Source: Pseudo-nitzschia pungens (lineage: Eukaryota > Bacillariophyta > Bacillariophyceae > Bacillariales > Bacillariaceae). Taken from it: a stretch of DNA of 64,000 nt. The notes beneath the pieces were generated by a model. The model made no database searches. It saw only the letters and a program-made list of their open reading frames with translations, and had not been told where the DNA came from. Positions within the stretch are counted from its first letter, which is position 1. Every line of letters starts with the position of its first letter. Positions 54,760-64,000 of the stretch are shown here, piece after piece. Position numbers and translations under genes: made by a program. The DNA is taken from positions 1,736,001 to 1,800,000 of the forward strand of contig CM074767.1 of assembly GCA_037355855.1 (NCBI GenBank), read 5' to 3'.

Positions 54760-57700
54760 TTATCGATCGACTTTTGCTTCCGATTGTTTTTTCTGTGGTC
54801 CTCGTTTGTTTTTTTGTCCTCTACCACCGCGCCCTTTCTCGTCTCCCCTGCCCGTTGGAGGGCTCCCATCATCCCTGGTACCCGCAGGCGATGATCCCTG
54901 ATTCGTTTGTTCTGATTTTTTGTCATCAGTATCTTTTTCTTCGTTACCTTTATTGCTGTCAACGCTGGGTCCCTTCTTCTTTGTCTTTTTGGAAAGCTTT
55001 TTTGATTTTTTGGACGATTTCTTTGCTTGCGCTTCCTGATGTGATTGTTGTTCTCGATCAACACCACACTGTGCTTCGTTGGTGTGGTTAGCTTTTGCTA
55101 CATTTTGCTTTTTCTTTGATTGCTTCGAGGTAAGGGAAACAGATTTTTGGGAAACATCCAATGCCTTGTCGTTCCATTTGAAGGGGCTTTTCGCGTGATG
55201 TGTTAATGCAGCGTGAACGCCATCCACAGAATCGTAATCGACAAATGCAAGGGTTCCCCGTTTCACCAAGTCGGTAGCGACAATCTTTGACCCTGTTTCG
55301 TCTGCAAAGGGCTGGAACATCTTCACAATGTCCCGCTTCTCGACCTTACCGCTAAGATTCTGAATTACCAGAACCTTTTCGGGGTCGTACTGGCGTTTTG
55401 AATCATCCTTCCGAGGGCTCTTTGAATCCTTAGTCAACACCTCTTTCCGTCGTTTCTCAGCATTTCTTTTCTTTCCGTGTTGAAACACATACAATTCGTT
55501 TCCGTTCCACGTGAGGGGATTCTCCGCGTGCGATTCCAATGCGGCGAGGACTGCTGCTTCAGAATCATAATCCACAATCACGGTGCATTCTTTATCTATG
55601 ACCGAGGAACCAATAATAAATGATTTGGTTTGATCCGCGAATGATTTGAACATTCTCAAGATTTCTTGGTGTTCCATACGAACATCGCATTCAATAACCA
55701 CTGCCATTGATTTGTCGGGTTTTACCCGATTTTTCTTTGAGAGTCTTCGATCAAGTGCATTATTTATGTCCCCCGACGGCCACAATTCGTTCACGTTATC
55801 AATATCATTGATGACGTCGTGCTCATCTCTGAAAAGAATCTCCCGAAGATGTTCCGCTGCATCCTGCAAACACTGCGAAATGTAGATCGATCCCTTCTCG
55901 TCCGCAGGGGCACCTAGATCGTGAGGATAGTGCGAGTCGTATGTCTCAAATGGATCTTCGATGCAAAGATGTAATGAAGCACGATCACGAAACATAGTCT
56001 TTGGGTATCTCACGGAAGCGCCGCGCTTGATCGAAACCATGGAAACGTGCATCGGAAATTCCCGTGAATAAAACTGAAAGAATCCGTAGAGCAGTATACT
56101 AACGGACGCAAATGACTCGTCGACTTTAGGAGATCGCTTCCATACCTTTTCAGCTTGACCCTTCCATTTCAAATACGCGGTATCAAAATTGCTTATGTTG
56201 TTTCTTCGTTTGTGTACATGGTTGTCATAGTGACATTTCTTCATCAAGATTGGGCACTGGAGGTTCGGCACGAACCCTATACATTGAAGATAATAGATGA
56301 CTAGATTCATCCACGTGTAGGAGCTCAGAGTGTTGTCTTGTGCGGAATTGATTTTGTTATCCTTTGTCCAACGTTTGATGGCAATCATCAACGATTTGCC
56401 TCGAACATCGACTTCTGAATATTCCTTGATCAATCCACTATTTGCCACAGCAAGGTCATTGAGCAGACAAATATCAAAGTGCAACGAACCGTCCTCGGAG
56501 TGAGGGTTGTTGGCATCCATATAGATTCCCTTTATGACGGGAACGCGGGCTCGCGGAATGGCCTCTAATCCTTTGAATTCTTCTGATCTCCCAGGCGCAC
56601 GAGATTGTTCCAATTTGCGTTTGATTTGAAAGACGGTATCTGTAACTAGCCGGCTGTATTTTTTTGCAGTCAATTCGCCGGCTTCGAATTGTAGTTTGTT
56701 TTCAACGGCTTCGGAAAGTGTTAGACTAAGATCGACATCGGCATTCTTGCCCAAACTCAACCCACTCAAGCAACTGCCGTATACTTCGAGGCGAGCATCA
56801 CGAAATTTTCTTGCATGGCTCCCCTGCTGTATACGGCTTTCTATGCGGCTCCGCAATTTTTCGATAGCGAATAAATACTTTTCCCGTTTTCTGTATTCCT
56901 TGCCCCTGGAGATGCCCACCAATAACGAAAACTTGTTGTCGAGTTTCTCGGCTCGCTTGTGCACGAGACCTGACCTCTTTTCGATGGAATTGTTCTCATC
57001 TTCCAGAGTGAGTTTTCCTATGAGTTCTTCGAGAACTACTGGCCCCTCATCTACCTTTTGGAGGTTAATTGTCGAGATTAAATCTTCCATGAGCCTATCG
57101 AGATGTGCATTCCAAGAAAGCAACCATGCCGTGACCTCCTTTGGCATGCCTGAGCGAATGGAGTAAGATCTTTTCGTGCTTGGATCGAATGGCGTTCCCT
57201 GTTCGTTCGTAACGGTGCTTTCGCTCTCTACAGAAGAATCGTCGCAAAGACCAATTTCGTAGTGGTCTGATATAGAATCAGTATGTGTACGCTGTAAAAT
57301 CATCGCAACTTTAAGAAAGTTGTGCCACGTATTCAGAACGCCCTTTGAAGGACTTGGGTCTGTGACAGTATTCTCGTCGACTTCCTCATCACACGCAGTG
57401 TTACTGTTACTGGCGCTGCAGGTAGTAGCAGCTGTCAGATTGGATGATATCATGAACATTGTCAAAATATCGGAGAGTTTCTGAGTCATCTTATCGAGGA
57501 ATCTAAATCCCTTGCCGGTGGAAGAATACTCATCATTACAAGCCCTGCCAAGAATGTGCAAACCACTGTCATCCGAGAATAGAAAGAGAATCAGCCGAGC
57601 TGAATTGTAAGTCCGTGCGACGCGAATCCATGCTTCTTGAATTTCTTCTTCCAAGGCACCAATCTCATTTTCGTCGTCGTCTTCCTCGGTGGAAACAATC

Positions 57701-58170
57701 CCTGAGGTTGCAAGTTCATTCTGTTTCTGTTGTTTTTCCAGCAACTTTGCTCGTTGGCGTTCCAGAGAGACAACCTTATTGTTCATTCTTCTTCGATTTT
57801 TCTTTGACGATCCATTGTTTCCGGCGTCATCATTTTCTTCGATTCGGTGTCTCATGACGCGGATATCATCCAATGCTCGCCACAATGCATCCGACACTCG
57901 ACCGCCACTTTCGTCCTCGGTATCGGCAAGAGCTACCAACGGATTGCGCAGTGACTCGCAGGTGGGACTGCTGTCGTCGTTGACTCCGTTCGAAAAGTCA
58001 TCACGGATTTCGAACCCTAGTTTTTCCAAAACCGTTTCGGTCGACCCCAGCAGCGGGACCGGGCCACAGCTGTCGTGAATCTCCGCAGCCGTGGCAGAGG
58101 TACATAAAAATCCATTCTTCAACTCCAATAACGTCATTGCCGATGTAACCACCGATGACGAAATTATCAT
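54760..58170 (-). CDS. Noncanonical poly(A)/uridylyl polymerase with two C-terminal RRMs
   Basis: An 1136-aa, single-exon gene. A DNA polymerase beta-like nucleotidyltransferase core begins at about residue 463: YGSCLSGLSLGKNADVDLSL gives the GS motif (465-466) and the two catalytic Asp residues (478 and 480), and the third carboxylate is Asp566 in SLHFDICLLND. A PAP-associated region follows (SYTWMNLVIYYLQCIGF about 618-633, SVSILLYGFFQFYSREF about 689-705, CIEDPFETYD about 736-745). Two RNA-recognition-motif-like domains sit at about 822-898 and 932-1008. The second has a recognisable RNP2 (VLVIQNLS) and RNP1-like TLAFVDYD. The Lys/Asp/Gly-rich tail is disordered. Enzymes of this TUTase/Cid1/Trf4 class add non-templated A or U tails to RNA. 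Tandem C-terminal RRMs after the catalytic core are an unusual arrangement. The first ~440 residues are not assigned. Confidence 0.85.
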   Translation of the reverse strand: MIISSSVVTSAMTLLELKNGFLCTSATAAEIHDSCGPVPLLGSTETVLEKLGFEIRDDFSNGVNDDSSPTCESLRNPLVALADTEDESGGRVSDALWRALDDIRVMRHRIEENDDAGNNGSSKKNRRRMNNKVVSLERQRAKLLEKQQKQNELATSGIVSTEEDDDENEIGALEEEIQEAWIRVARTYNSARLILFLFSDDSGLHILGRACNDEYSSTGKGFRFLDKMTQKLSDILTMFMISSNLTAATTCSASNSNTACDEEVDENTVTDPSPSKGVLNTWHNFLKVAMILQRTHTDSISDHYEIGLCDDSSVESESTVTNEQGTPFDPSTKRSYSIRSGMPKEVTAWLLSWNAHLDRLMEDLISTINLQKVDEGPVVLEELIGKLTLEDENNSIEKRSGLVHKRAEKLDNKFSLLVGISRGKEYRKREKYLFAIEKLRSRIESRIQQGSHARKFRDARLEVYGSCLSGLSLGKNADVDLSLTLSEAVENKLQFEAGELTAKKYSRLVTDTVFQIKRKLEQSRAPGRSEEFKGLEAIPRARVPVIKGIYMDANNPHSEDGSLHFDICLLNDLAVANSGLIKEYSEVDVRGKSLMIAIKRWTKDNKINSAQDNTLSSYTWMNLVIYYLQCIGFVPNLQCPILMKKCHYDNHVHKRRNNISNFDTAYLKWKGQAEKVWKRSPKVDESFASVSILLYGFFQFYSREFPMHVSMVSIKRGASVRYPKTMFRDRASLHLCIEDPFETYDSHYPHDLGAPADEKGSIYISQCLQDAAEHLREILFRDEHDVINDIDNVNELWPSGDINNALDRRLSKKNRVKPDKSMAVVIECDVRMEHQEILRMFKSFADQTKSFIIGSSVIDKECTVIVDYDSEAAVLAALESHAENPLTWNGNELYVFQHGKKRNAEKRRKEVLTKDSKSPRKDDSKRQYDPEKVLVIQNLSGKVEKRDIVKMFQPFADETGSKIVATDLVKRGTLAFVDYDSVDGVHAALTHHAKSPFKWNDKALDVSQKSVSLTSKQSKKKQNVAKANHTNEAQCGVDREQQSHQEAQAKKSSKKSKKLSKKTKKKGPSVDSNKGNEEKDTDDKKSEQTNQGSSPAGTRDDGSPPTGRGDEKGRGGRGQKNKRGPQKKQSEAKVDR

Positions 58171-60300
58171 AACGGTGCCTCAAGTTGCGGTTGTACCTCG
58201 TGTGCAATCGACCCTGGGATTTATCGAAGGGAACAAAAAAATCGAGTCCTGAGTTGTAGTCTGTTCGAGAAGGGCTCACCCCTCAACCCCTCAACAATGA
58301 CCAATAACTTGGGCCGTGAAGCTTGCCATGAAGCTTGCCGTATGACACACACAAACACACCAACACTGGTTGGTCTGCATGACCTACGTACCCGAATTCC
58401 TTCCTCTTTTCTTTCAACCGCACTAGCTTGCCCTACACCGGTCGAGAGAAAGAAAACGGCGTCATCCACTGTACGGTAAATTTACTAGACGACGTGACAG
58501 ATATTATTATTGTCACTGTTAGCGAAAAAGTTTTTTGATTGTTTGATTGAATGGTTGGTTAATCGATTGATTCCAACTGTTCCGTCAGTACTATTCTTAC
58601 GAGCGACACCAATTCGCAATCTGTCCGTTGTTGATTGCTATTGCCAGTTACGAGTACCAGTACCGTGCCAGGTACCGGTAAAGTGTACAACTGTTCCAAA
58701 ATCAAAAAGATTTGGTTTTTAGGAGTTTTTGATGGATTCAAAATGATTTGGGAAAATACGACAGGCGTCCAGACGGTGTAATTTGAAAACGGGTACAGTC
58801 AGAAACTAGTTTATGTTGTGTTAATGAGTCCTGCTTATGTGTTAATGAGTCCTTACAACACGTAGCTAAGGTACCAAAACTAACAGTACGGTAGGCAAAA
58901 GTCCCTAAAAATGTTTAAAGCTACCAAAAGAACAACATGAGAGTAAGTAAGTTACCATCACTTCATCTTTGGTAAGGTTACCGGTAGGTTATTCTATTAT
59001 TGGTTAGAGAGATTTACTGGGTAACTTACGAGCAGCACTGAAATCGCTCTTGCACTTGCTGAGATGCACGCGATCGCGGCCTTTTCCGCTGCTCGCGGTC
59101 TGTAGTTTCGCAGTAAAGTACGCTGCTCGGCTTGCACAGGTCGCAACTCCCACAGCGGAAGGTGCGCAACTAGGCCCTCTGCAAGATTATAATAAGAGAA
59201 GATTTTGCTCCTGGTCTGACCCAATCGGCAGTTCTTGTTTAGCCTTTAGGATGCTCGTAAAATCTTAGTAACAGGTCAGTGGATTTTTTTCGACAGCTGT
59301 TTTTTCCTCATTTTTTGGCTCGTGTTGAGCACGTTGCCTCACGTTCACAGAACACCAGGTTGTCGAATATCAAAATGAAGCTCCTGATGGTGCCAGTTCT
59401 GGCGTGATGAATAACAATATGGTAGCTCAAAGGGATGCACAAGGCACAGAAAGAAGGCATAGTCCGAATACCATTAGGGTTTTTCGTTGGGGGCATAGTC
59501 ATAATCGGTCACAATATGATGGATCACATTGAAAGTAATTAACCTTCTGAATTCCCCAATTGCCTTTGTATTAAATATTTTTCATACTTGTATTATTCCG
59601 GTAGTACCAGTATCAACGTTCGGTTGCGAGGGGACCTACGGCACATACAAGATACAAGAGTGAGTCGGTCATATGCCTATTAATAACCCCTGATAATTGA
59701 TATTTTGGTCATCCTCTGGCTCCCCAGATAGTACAAGATTCGACCATCGGTCATTTGCCTAGTATTATGACCCCTGATTTTAGATAGAAGTACCAGTAAC
59801 CTTAAACCTTACCCGCACCGGAACGTAATCTTACTTTGTTCATCCTTTTTCTTTTCCTCTCGATCGAAAATAATGAATCGTCTCTTACAGGATGATGTCT
59901 ACTGCATCTTTTCCTTCCTTTCGTTTTGTGTACCATCTCGCGAAGGGAAGGTTCTTCGACATTGCGAACATCCAAGAGCGATCCTCCTTTCCGCGAATAT
60001 TTCGACAGCCGTTCTACACGATAGCTTAGACGACAGTGCTCTATTTCACGACGCGGGTTATGTGAAGTGGCTAAAAAATTAGACACTTATCCATCTTTAT
60101 GGGGTAAACCTTACTCAAAGAAACGAAGCGATAGAAATGCATATGACGTTATTGATTCAATCTTACGGCATCGTCCTTTTCTAATCAAGTAGGACCATCG
60201 TCACAAATTTGAGTTACAATGGATACTAGAGGAAAAGATTCCACCATCTACCCGGAGGGAGTTCGGAACGTTTCATCACCTCCTCTCGACGGAGGAGAAT
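58171..60300. other. Intergenic region, no supported gene
   Basis: About 2.1 kb. There are short open frames only (for example 59050-59268 and 59873-60082), none with a domain. Repeated words such as AGTAACCTTAAACCTTAC (about 59799) and GTTAATGAGTCCT direct repeats (about 58820-58850) are present. Confidence 0.5.
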
Positions 60301-60810
60301 CTAACTATGATCATCATTGTCGTGGTAAGTCACATCGATGAGGATGCCGCACATCAAGACATCCACTTCGTCAGCACCATCTTCGACACGAATGCCGTAG
60401 CTATCGAGGATGCCCCACTTCTTGTTGACCTCGCCTACCTTGACCTCGTCTTCGCCGACATGGATGGTGAAGTTCCAGCTCATGCGATCGCCCTTGATTT
60501 TGTAGTCGTTATCTCCAGGTACGTCGATGCAGATTTCCTTCTTGTCGAGCACACCCCAATCTTGTTGCTTGACGGTCGCAAAAAGGCTTCCATCCTTGAA
60601 CCATTCATAGTTGTTCCATGGAACAAGAACGGTCTTCTTGGTTTGTTTCAACAAGGCCACCTCTGTGCCGTCCATCTTCTGGAGCGAAGCCTGGCTTCCG
60701 AGCTTAAACGGAGAGCCCTTGACCTTGTAAACCTCTGCACCATTCAGAGTGATTTTGTAGTCGTCCGAAACGAGGCGAAACTTTTGCTTGAGATGAAATT
60801 CTTTGACCAT
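60301..60810 (-). CDS. LURP1-related (LOR, tubby-like fold) protein
   Basis: A 169-aa single-domain protein. The LOR/PF04525 fold is recognisable: FRLVSDDYKITLNGAEVYKV, then SQASLQKMDGTEVALLKQTK, a central NNYEWFKDGSLFATVKQQDW, DNDYKIKGDRMSWNFTIHVG, and the C-terminal helix VDVLMCGILIDVTYHD, matching the usual ALxLxxxIxIDxxxHD ending. Such proteins share the tubby/scramblase 12-stranded barrel and are thought to associate with membranes or phosphoinositides; plant LURP1 acts in defence. No signal or transmembrane segment is present. A TTG seven codons upstream is in frame, but ATG 60810 (MVKEFHLKQK) is the first methionine and is in a good context (GCCATGG). Confidence 0.85.
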   Translation of the reverse strand: MVKEFHLKQKFRLVSDDYKITLNGAEVYKVKGSPFKLGSQASLQKMDGTEVALLKQTKKTVLVPWNNYEWFKDGSLFATVKQQDWGVLDKKEICIDVPGDNDYKIKGDRMSWNFTIHVGEDEVKVGEVNKKWGILDSYGIRVEDGADEVDVLMCGILIDVTYHDNDDHS

Positions 60811-61046
60811 GGCGGAAATGATTGATTTCAATGACTGCTTTTATTTCTGTCAGAAAAATGTGCAAAAGATTTCTCGAATCTCTTTGCGAATGTGAGACGC
60901 TTCTATATTTTTGTGTCACTGTGTGAACTGTGTGAAAATTCCTGTGTGAAAAAAAGGAAGAATCTTTGGATGACTCGACTCATTATTTATTGTTTGATAT
61001 GAGAATCAATCCTTCTAGAAATGGATCTTGGAAGTACTGGTAAGGT

Positions 61047-61141
61047 TACTACAAAATTCCTATCAGCTGTCCCCCAGTTCTACATCCCCAACTACTCATT
61101 TCTACGGAAGCCGGGGGATAGCTGATAGGAATTCCGTAGTA
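61047..61141. mobile_element. 95-bp TA-flanked MITE, copy 3
   Basis: Same family, orientation and length as the copy at 15321-15415. TA-CTACAAAATTCCTATCAG begins it and TAGGAATTCCGTAG-TA ends it. A few substitutions separate it from the other copies (for example AGTTCTACATCCCC for GGTTCTACGTCCCC). Confidence 0.9.
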
Positions 61142-61338
61142 AGATTTACCGTATGGTGTGGCACCCCGTCTAACTCTGACCCCTACTGACTACCGGTACT
61201 GTAATTGTACTCCGACCAGTGTTCAATTTGCGAGTTCGACATTCACCGATACTATTGTGGCCCGCCGACTTTACCGATGGGTTTTCGACGTGCCCTTGAA
61301 CCTACGGTGCGCACCGTAAGAAAAGATACTAAAGCGAG

Positions 61339-61378
61339 TTCAGCTGTCCCCTTGCGTAGAATTCCTAACAGCTGTCCG
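61339..61378. mobile_element. Scrambled remnant of the 95-bp MITE family
   Basis: Two pieces of the MITE terminus lie side by side (CAGCTGTCCCC and AATTCCTAACAGCTGTCC), without the matching inverted partner. It is probably a decayed or rearranged copy about 200 bp from the intact one. Confidence 0.55.
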
Positions 61379-61522
61379 AACTCCACTCCTTATTCCCGAA
61401 GTTGCATTTTGTAGGAACAAGTAAGGTTAGGGGTCATAATATAAGGAGGGGTGCGTCACGATCGCTAAAAATCAGCGATTTACATTCACTTGTTTTCATT
61501 TTTTGACGTGCTCAGACTTGAT

Positions 61523-61609
61523 GCGGGTTTGGAAATGTTTAGCGGGTTTGGAAATGTTTAGCGGGTTTGGAAATATTTAGTGCGGGTTTGGAATTATTTG
61601 GAATTATTT
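61523..61609. repeat. GCGGGTTTGGAAATGTTTAG tandem repeat
   Basis: Three to four imperfect direct copies of a 20-22 bp unit, the last ones drifting to GGAATTATTT. No coding meaning. Confidence 0.85.
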
Positions 61610-61651
61610 TGATGGGACTGTGATGGGGAAATAACGGTACATAAAAAATAA

Positions 61652-61760
61652 TACTACCTCCGGTCCAAAATACCGTACGTATCGATGACTCTTATGTGAG
61701 CGTTCAAAAATCGTGTATCGTTAAGAGTCATCGATACAGTATTTTGGACCAGAGGTAGTA
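61652..61760. mobile_element. 109-bp Stowaway-like MITE
   Basis: TA-flanked terminal inverted repeats begin CTACCTCCGGTCCAAAATAC and end GTATTTTGGACCAGAGGTAG. An inner inverted pair, ATCGATGACTCTTA/TAAGAGTCATCGAT, makes arms of about 45 bp. The terminus closely resembles the CTCCCTCCGTYCC start of plant Stowaway elements, and TA duplication fits the Tc1/mariner superfamily. Confidence 0.8.
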
Positions 61761-62156
61761 ATAATGTATGTACTTCGTAGTCAATACGTGCATCTATGTA
61801 CCGGTACAGCTAGTCGCCGGGGTGGAACTCACCGTGGCTAAGGTTACCTATCCTACACCGCGGCTATCGTAGCAGCGGTGGTTCGCGGGCTATGCAACTT
61901 CGGGACGATGAGACCAAACCGCAGCAACAAAATTCAATTCCAAAACGCACGAAACCGCAGAATACTCCGACCTCAGACGACCATGGAATAAACCCCAAGC
62001 CAAAGAAATGATGGCTCGAGTTCTGCAATCCAAGTCCTCACGACATGGAAACAATCAAGACTAGCGTGTACCAGGAACCATACCAGCGTCTCGAGGGAGT
62101 GGGGGGGGGGGGGACAAGGACACTTTCTAGTTGAACAACACAACAAAGCACGAGCA

Positions 62157-63119
62157 ATGGTTACCATTCGAAATCGAAAAAGGAACACTTGTGTGTCGCT
62201 CTTTGTAGCGCGTAGTTGGTTCAAGTATGCAATGCTTTTGGGATGTTCCGCTACAATTCTTTATCGTTCGTGGACCTTGTCGACGATAAACGACCCACCC
62301 ACCCAGTCGCCATCAACTCTGTCGTCTTTAACGCAGCAACGTTCCAACAACGCAACCACGAAAAACAACGTTGCTCTTCGACCACCAGAACTCCGTCCCG
62401 ACGCAGCCATGTGGAATACCTTGACCAGGAAAACCATGGCAGATTTTCTACAATGCGACTACTACAACGAACGACCGATCCACGCTCCCGAAACGTGGAT
62501 TGGTCTGCAAGAGGCCTACATCTCTGTGGTGGGACAGGAGCGAGCCACGGTGGACCCGAGTGCCAATCCATCGTTTGAGACCGCCTTCCGTGTTCCTTTT
62601 GAAGTCCGGCAGTCTCCGGGAAAAGGGAGGGGAAAAAAAATCTTTGCACTCGAATCTGTACACAAGGGAGATACTTTGTACGATTTCTCGCAGTCGGCCC
62701 AGTTCCACACGGGATCGGACTTTGCGGAATTCCTCCGTATCATCCAACCGGAGCTCGCTTGCGATGTATTGATGTGGAGCTACGTCCAGTATTTTGGTGA
62801 GGGGGTCCTTGGAAAGTCCTCGGATGACATTGAATCGCAAAAGACCGATTTGCGGATCGTCACCGATCTCGATCCGGGGAGTTTCTGCAACAATGGTGGT
62901 TGGATAAAGGGAAACATGGCCTGGCTAAATGCTAATAATGGGATAGCAAAGGGGTACGAAAACCCTCCGTATTCGCGAATACGAAGGAGAAACGGTTCGC
63001 TAATGAAGGGTGCGCTAAAATCAGCGCCATTGGTAGCCGTGAAAGATATTGAAGCGGGCGAGGAACTCTTTTGCATCTACGACCAGTTTTCCGAGGGATT
63101 GAATTTGATGATTCCATGA
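62157..63119 (+). CDS. Membrane-anchored SET-domain-like protein
   Basis: A 320-aa protein with one N-terminal membrane segment (about residues 20-38, WFKYAMLLGCSATILYRSW), predicting a type II membrane protein. A SET-like domain covers about residues 146-312. SPGKGRGKKIFALESVHKGD is the N-SET motif (GxGxF/I-A). GSFCNNGGWIKGNMAW (241-256) occupies the place of the usual NHxxxPN motif but lacks the His and Pro. EAGEELFCIYDQF (299-311) matches the GEELxxxY signature. SET proteins methylate protein lysines using S-adenosylmethionine. The degenerate NHS motif and luminal topology make histone methylation unlikely. Similar membrane-tethered SET-like proteins occur in stramenopiles. The start ATG 62157 is the only methionine before the membrane segment. 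Confidence 0.75.
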   Translation: MVTIRNRKRNTCVSLFVARSWFKYAMLLGCSATILYRSWTLSTINDPPTQSPSTLSSLTQQRSNNATTKNNVALRPPELRPDAAMWNTLTRKTMADFLQCDYYNERPIHAPETWIGLQEAYISVVGQERATVDPSANPSFETAFRVPFEVRQSPGKGRGKKIFALESVHKGDTLYDFSQSAQFHTGSDFAEFLRIIQPELACDVLMWSYVQYFGEGVLGKSSDDIESQKTDLRIVTDLDPGSFCNNGGWIKGNMAWLNANNGIAKGYENPPYSRIRRRNGSLMKGALKSAPLVAVKDIEAGEELFCIYDQFSEGLNLMIP

Positions 63120-63186
63120 TGCTTGAGCATACCGCTACAGTAAAAAGAAAACAATAGAATATATCTACTGCTTTGGCTTACTCTCT

Positions 63187-64000
63187 TTAGCGATTCCGAT
63201 TCTTCGTCCGACATGCTCTGACACAGAGCGAGGGGCAAAAATGTCTCACCTTTTTGTTGCCGTTCTTTTGGTCAACCTTCTGGCAAATCCTTTTTCGTTT
63301 CTTCTTCCGACCTCTCGTAAACAATTTAAACTCGTCGCATGTTTTTCCGTTGGCCATGTTTTTGAATCTGTAGTTTGAGTCGTCGAGACATGGATCGGGC
63401 GATTCGAAAGGATCGGTGGAGAATCTGTATTCATCGTTGTTTTCGAATGGCTCATTTCTAGAACTCTTCAATTCTTTCCCATCCAAGCTCAAGGAATAAA
63501 ATCCTTTGCAGATAGCATCGCCCACACAAACTTCATTGATTTCAAACTTGTACTCTTCTCCTCGTGGGAGACAGATCGAATCCTGTTGTCATTCGTGGCA
63601 AAGAAGCCACGAGGAATGAATTGCATGAAACCAAACTGTTAACCTACCGGTGGCGACAAACGGTTCATATTTACACGTGACGCGTAGCTAAGGAACGTAC
63701 CTCGTATGTAAAATATGGTTCGTCATAATCAGATCTCGTCAGCATTATCCCTTGATCGATGTCAGTTTTGCTCAACACCCACTCGATGTTGTCCGGGACG
63801 ATGTCCGTAACTACTTTGATTACAAGCTTTTGTTCGTCCTCGTTTTTGCACAGCACTGGCTCTTGGCAAAACGGCGACCTGCTCTTTCCTCGAACGCAGA
63901 TAGTGTCTTTGATGAAATCGATACCACTACTGGTGCGAGCAAAAATATCCGGCCTCAATCCTAACCCGCAATAGATGACTTCACCCTCCTCGTAAGTACC
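63187..64000 (-). CDS. Secreted-type Cys-rich protein, 5' end beyond window
   Basis: Partial. An exon at 64000-63701 and an exon at 63582-63187 are separated by a 118-bp intron (63700-63583, GTACGT donor, GACAACAG acceptor, phase 0). The junction reads YFTYE-DSICLPRGEEYKFE. Repeated modules of the form TDIVPDNIEWVLSKTD and EYKFEINEVCVGDAICKGFY are typical of large secreted or surface proteins in diatoms. The last exon ends in a Cys-rich module (CLDDSNYRFK, NGKTCDEFKL, RKKKRKRICQKV, VRHFCPSLCVRAC) with ShK-like cysteine spacing. The signal peptide would lie outside the window. A further intron may exist near 63960-63990, where the sequence is less protein-like. Confidence 0.65.

Larger units (their letters stand above)
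60811..62156. other. Intergenic spacer with several MITEs
   Basis: Between the LURP-related and SET genes. It holds a 95-bp MITE, a remnant of the same family, a 20-bp tandem repeat and a 109-bp palindromic MITE (listed separately), plus a 13-base G-run at 62101-62113. No gene was seen. Confidence 0.6.

Noticed and set aside
59873..60082. 69-codon frame MNRLLQDDVYCIFSFLSF
   Set aside because: It could be an F-box-like fragment, but it is too short and lacks the conserved Trp/Val core. It is left as unsupported.

Overview
The window looks like nuclear DNA of a diatom, probably a raphid pennate, judged from sequence features alone. Genes are spliced with short GT-AG introns (102-181 bp, several with GTAAGT or GTGAGT donors). 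There is a DUF6824-type protein, a family I associate with diatoms. Secreted proteins carry poly-Asp and S-x-A-P-S linkers. Two enzymes have a hydrophobic stretch followed by an AF/ASAFAP-like plastid-import motif. Gene bodies are GC-richer than the spacers, which are full of simple repeats and small palindromic transposons.

Layout. 0.6-5.7 kb: an alpha/beta hydrolase and a 25-repeat DUF4116 protein, both on the minus strand. 7.0-10.0 kb: a small secreted Asp/Lys-rich protein whose 3' end runs into a ~2.5 kb inverted-repeat (foldback-like) element. 10-16 kb: CTAGT-rich spacer, two copies of a 95-bp MITE and an F-box gene. 16-21 kb: a 689-aa protein of unknown function, a 197-bp tandem array and a DUF6824 gene. 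21.4-22.4 kb: a minus-strand tRNA cluster. It holds a closely spaced tRNA-Lys(CTT)/tRNA-Leu(AAG) pair and what reads as a circularly permuted tRNA-Arg(ACG) gene. 23.6-24.6 kb: a decayed secreted-protein gene. 28.6-36 kb: an orphan gene and a two-exon class-3 lipase. 37-45 kb: exocyst Sec8, a Lys-rich zinc-knuckle-like protein and a SWIM zinc-finger protein. 45.6-54 kb: a glutamine-synthetase-family enzyme, a membrane-anchored cyclophilin, a GDPD-family phosphodiesterase and a small unknown gene. 54.7-64 kb: a noncanonical poly(A)/uridylyl polymerase with two C-terminal RRMs, a LURP1-related protein, two more MITEs, a SET-domain protein and a partial secreted Cys-rich gene.

These are ordinary eukaryotic single-gene units rather than operons, and I see no functional pathway linking neighbours. 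The strongest unusual signal is the permuted tRNA-Arg. The 3' half lies upstream of the 5' half, the break is at canonical position 37/38, flanks are complementary, a TATA-like box lies upstream and a T5 run downstream.

A second cross-cutting signal is that six otherwise coherent genes are interrupted by about eleven one-base frame changes. All can be read as +1, which suggests either a systematic insertion bias in the assembly or genuine frame-shifted decoding.
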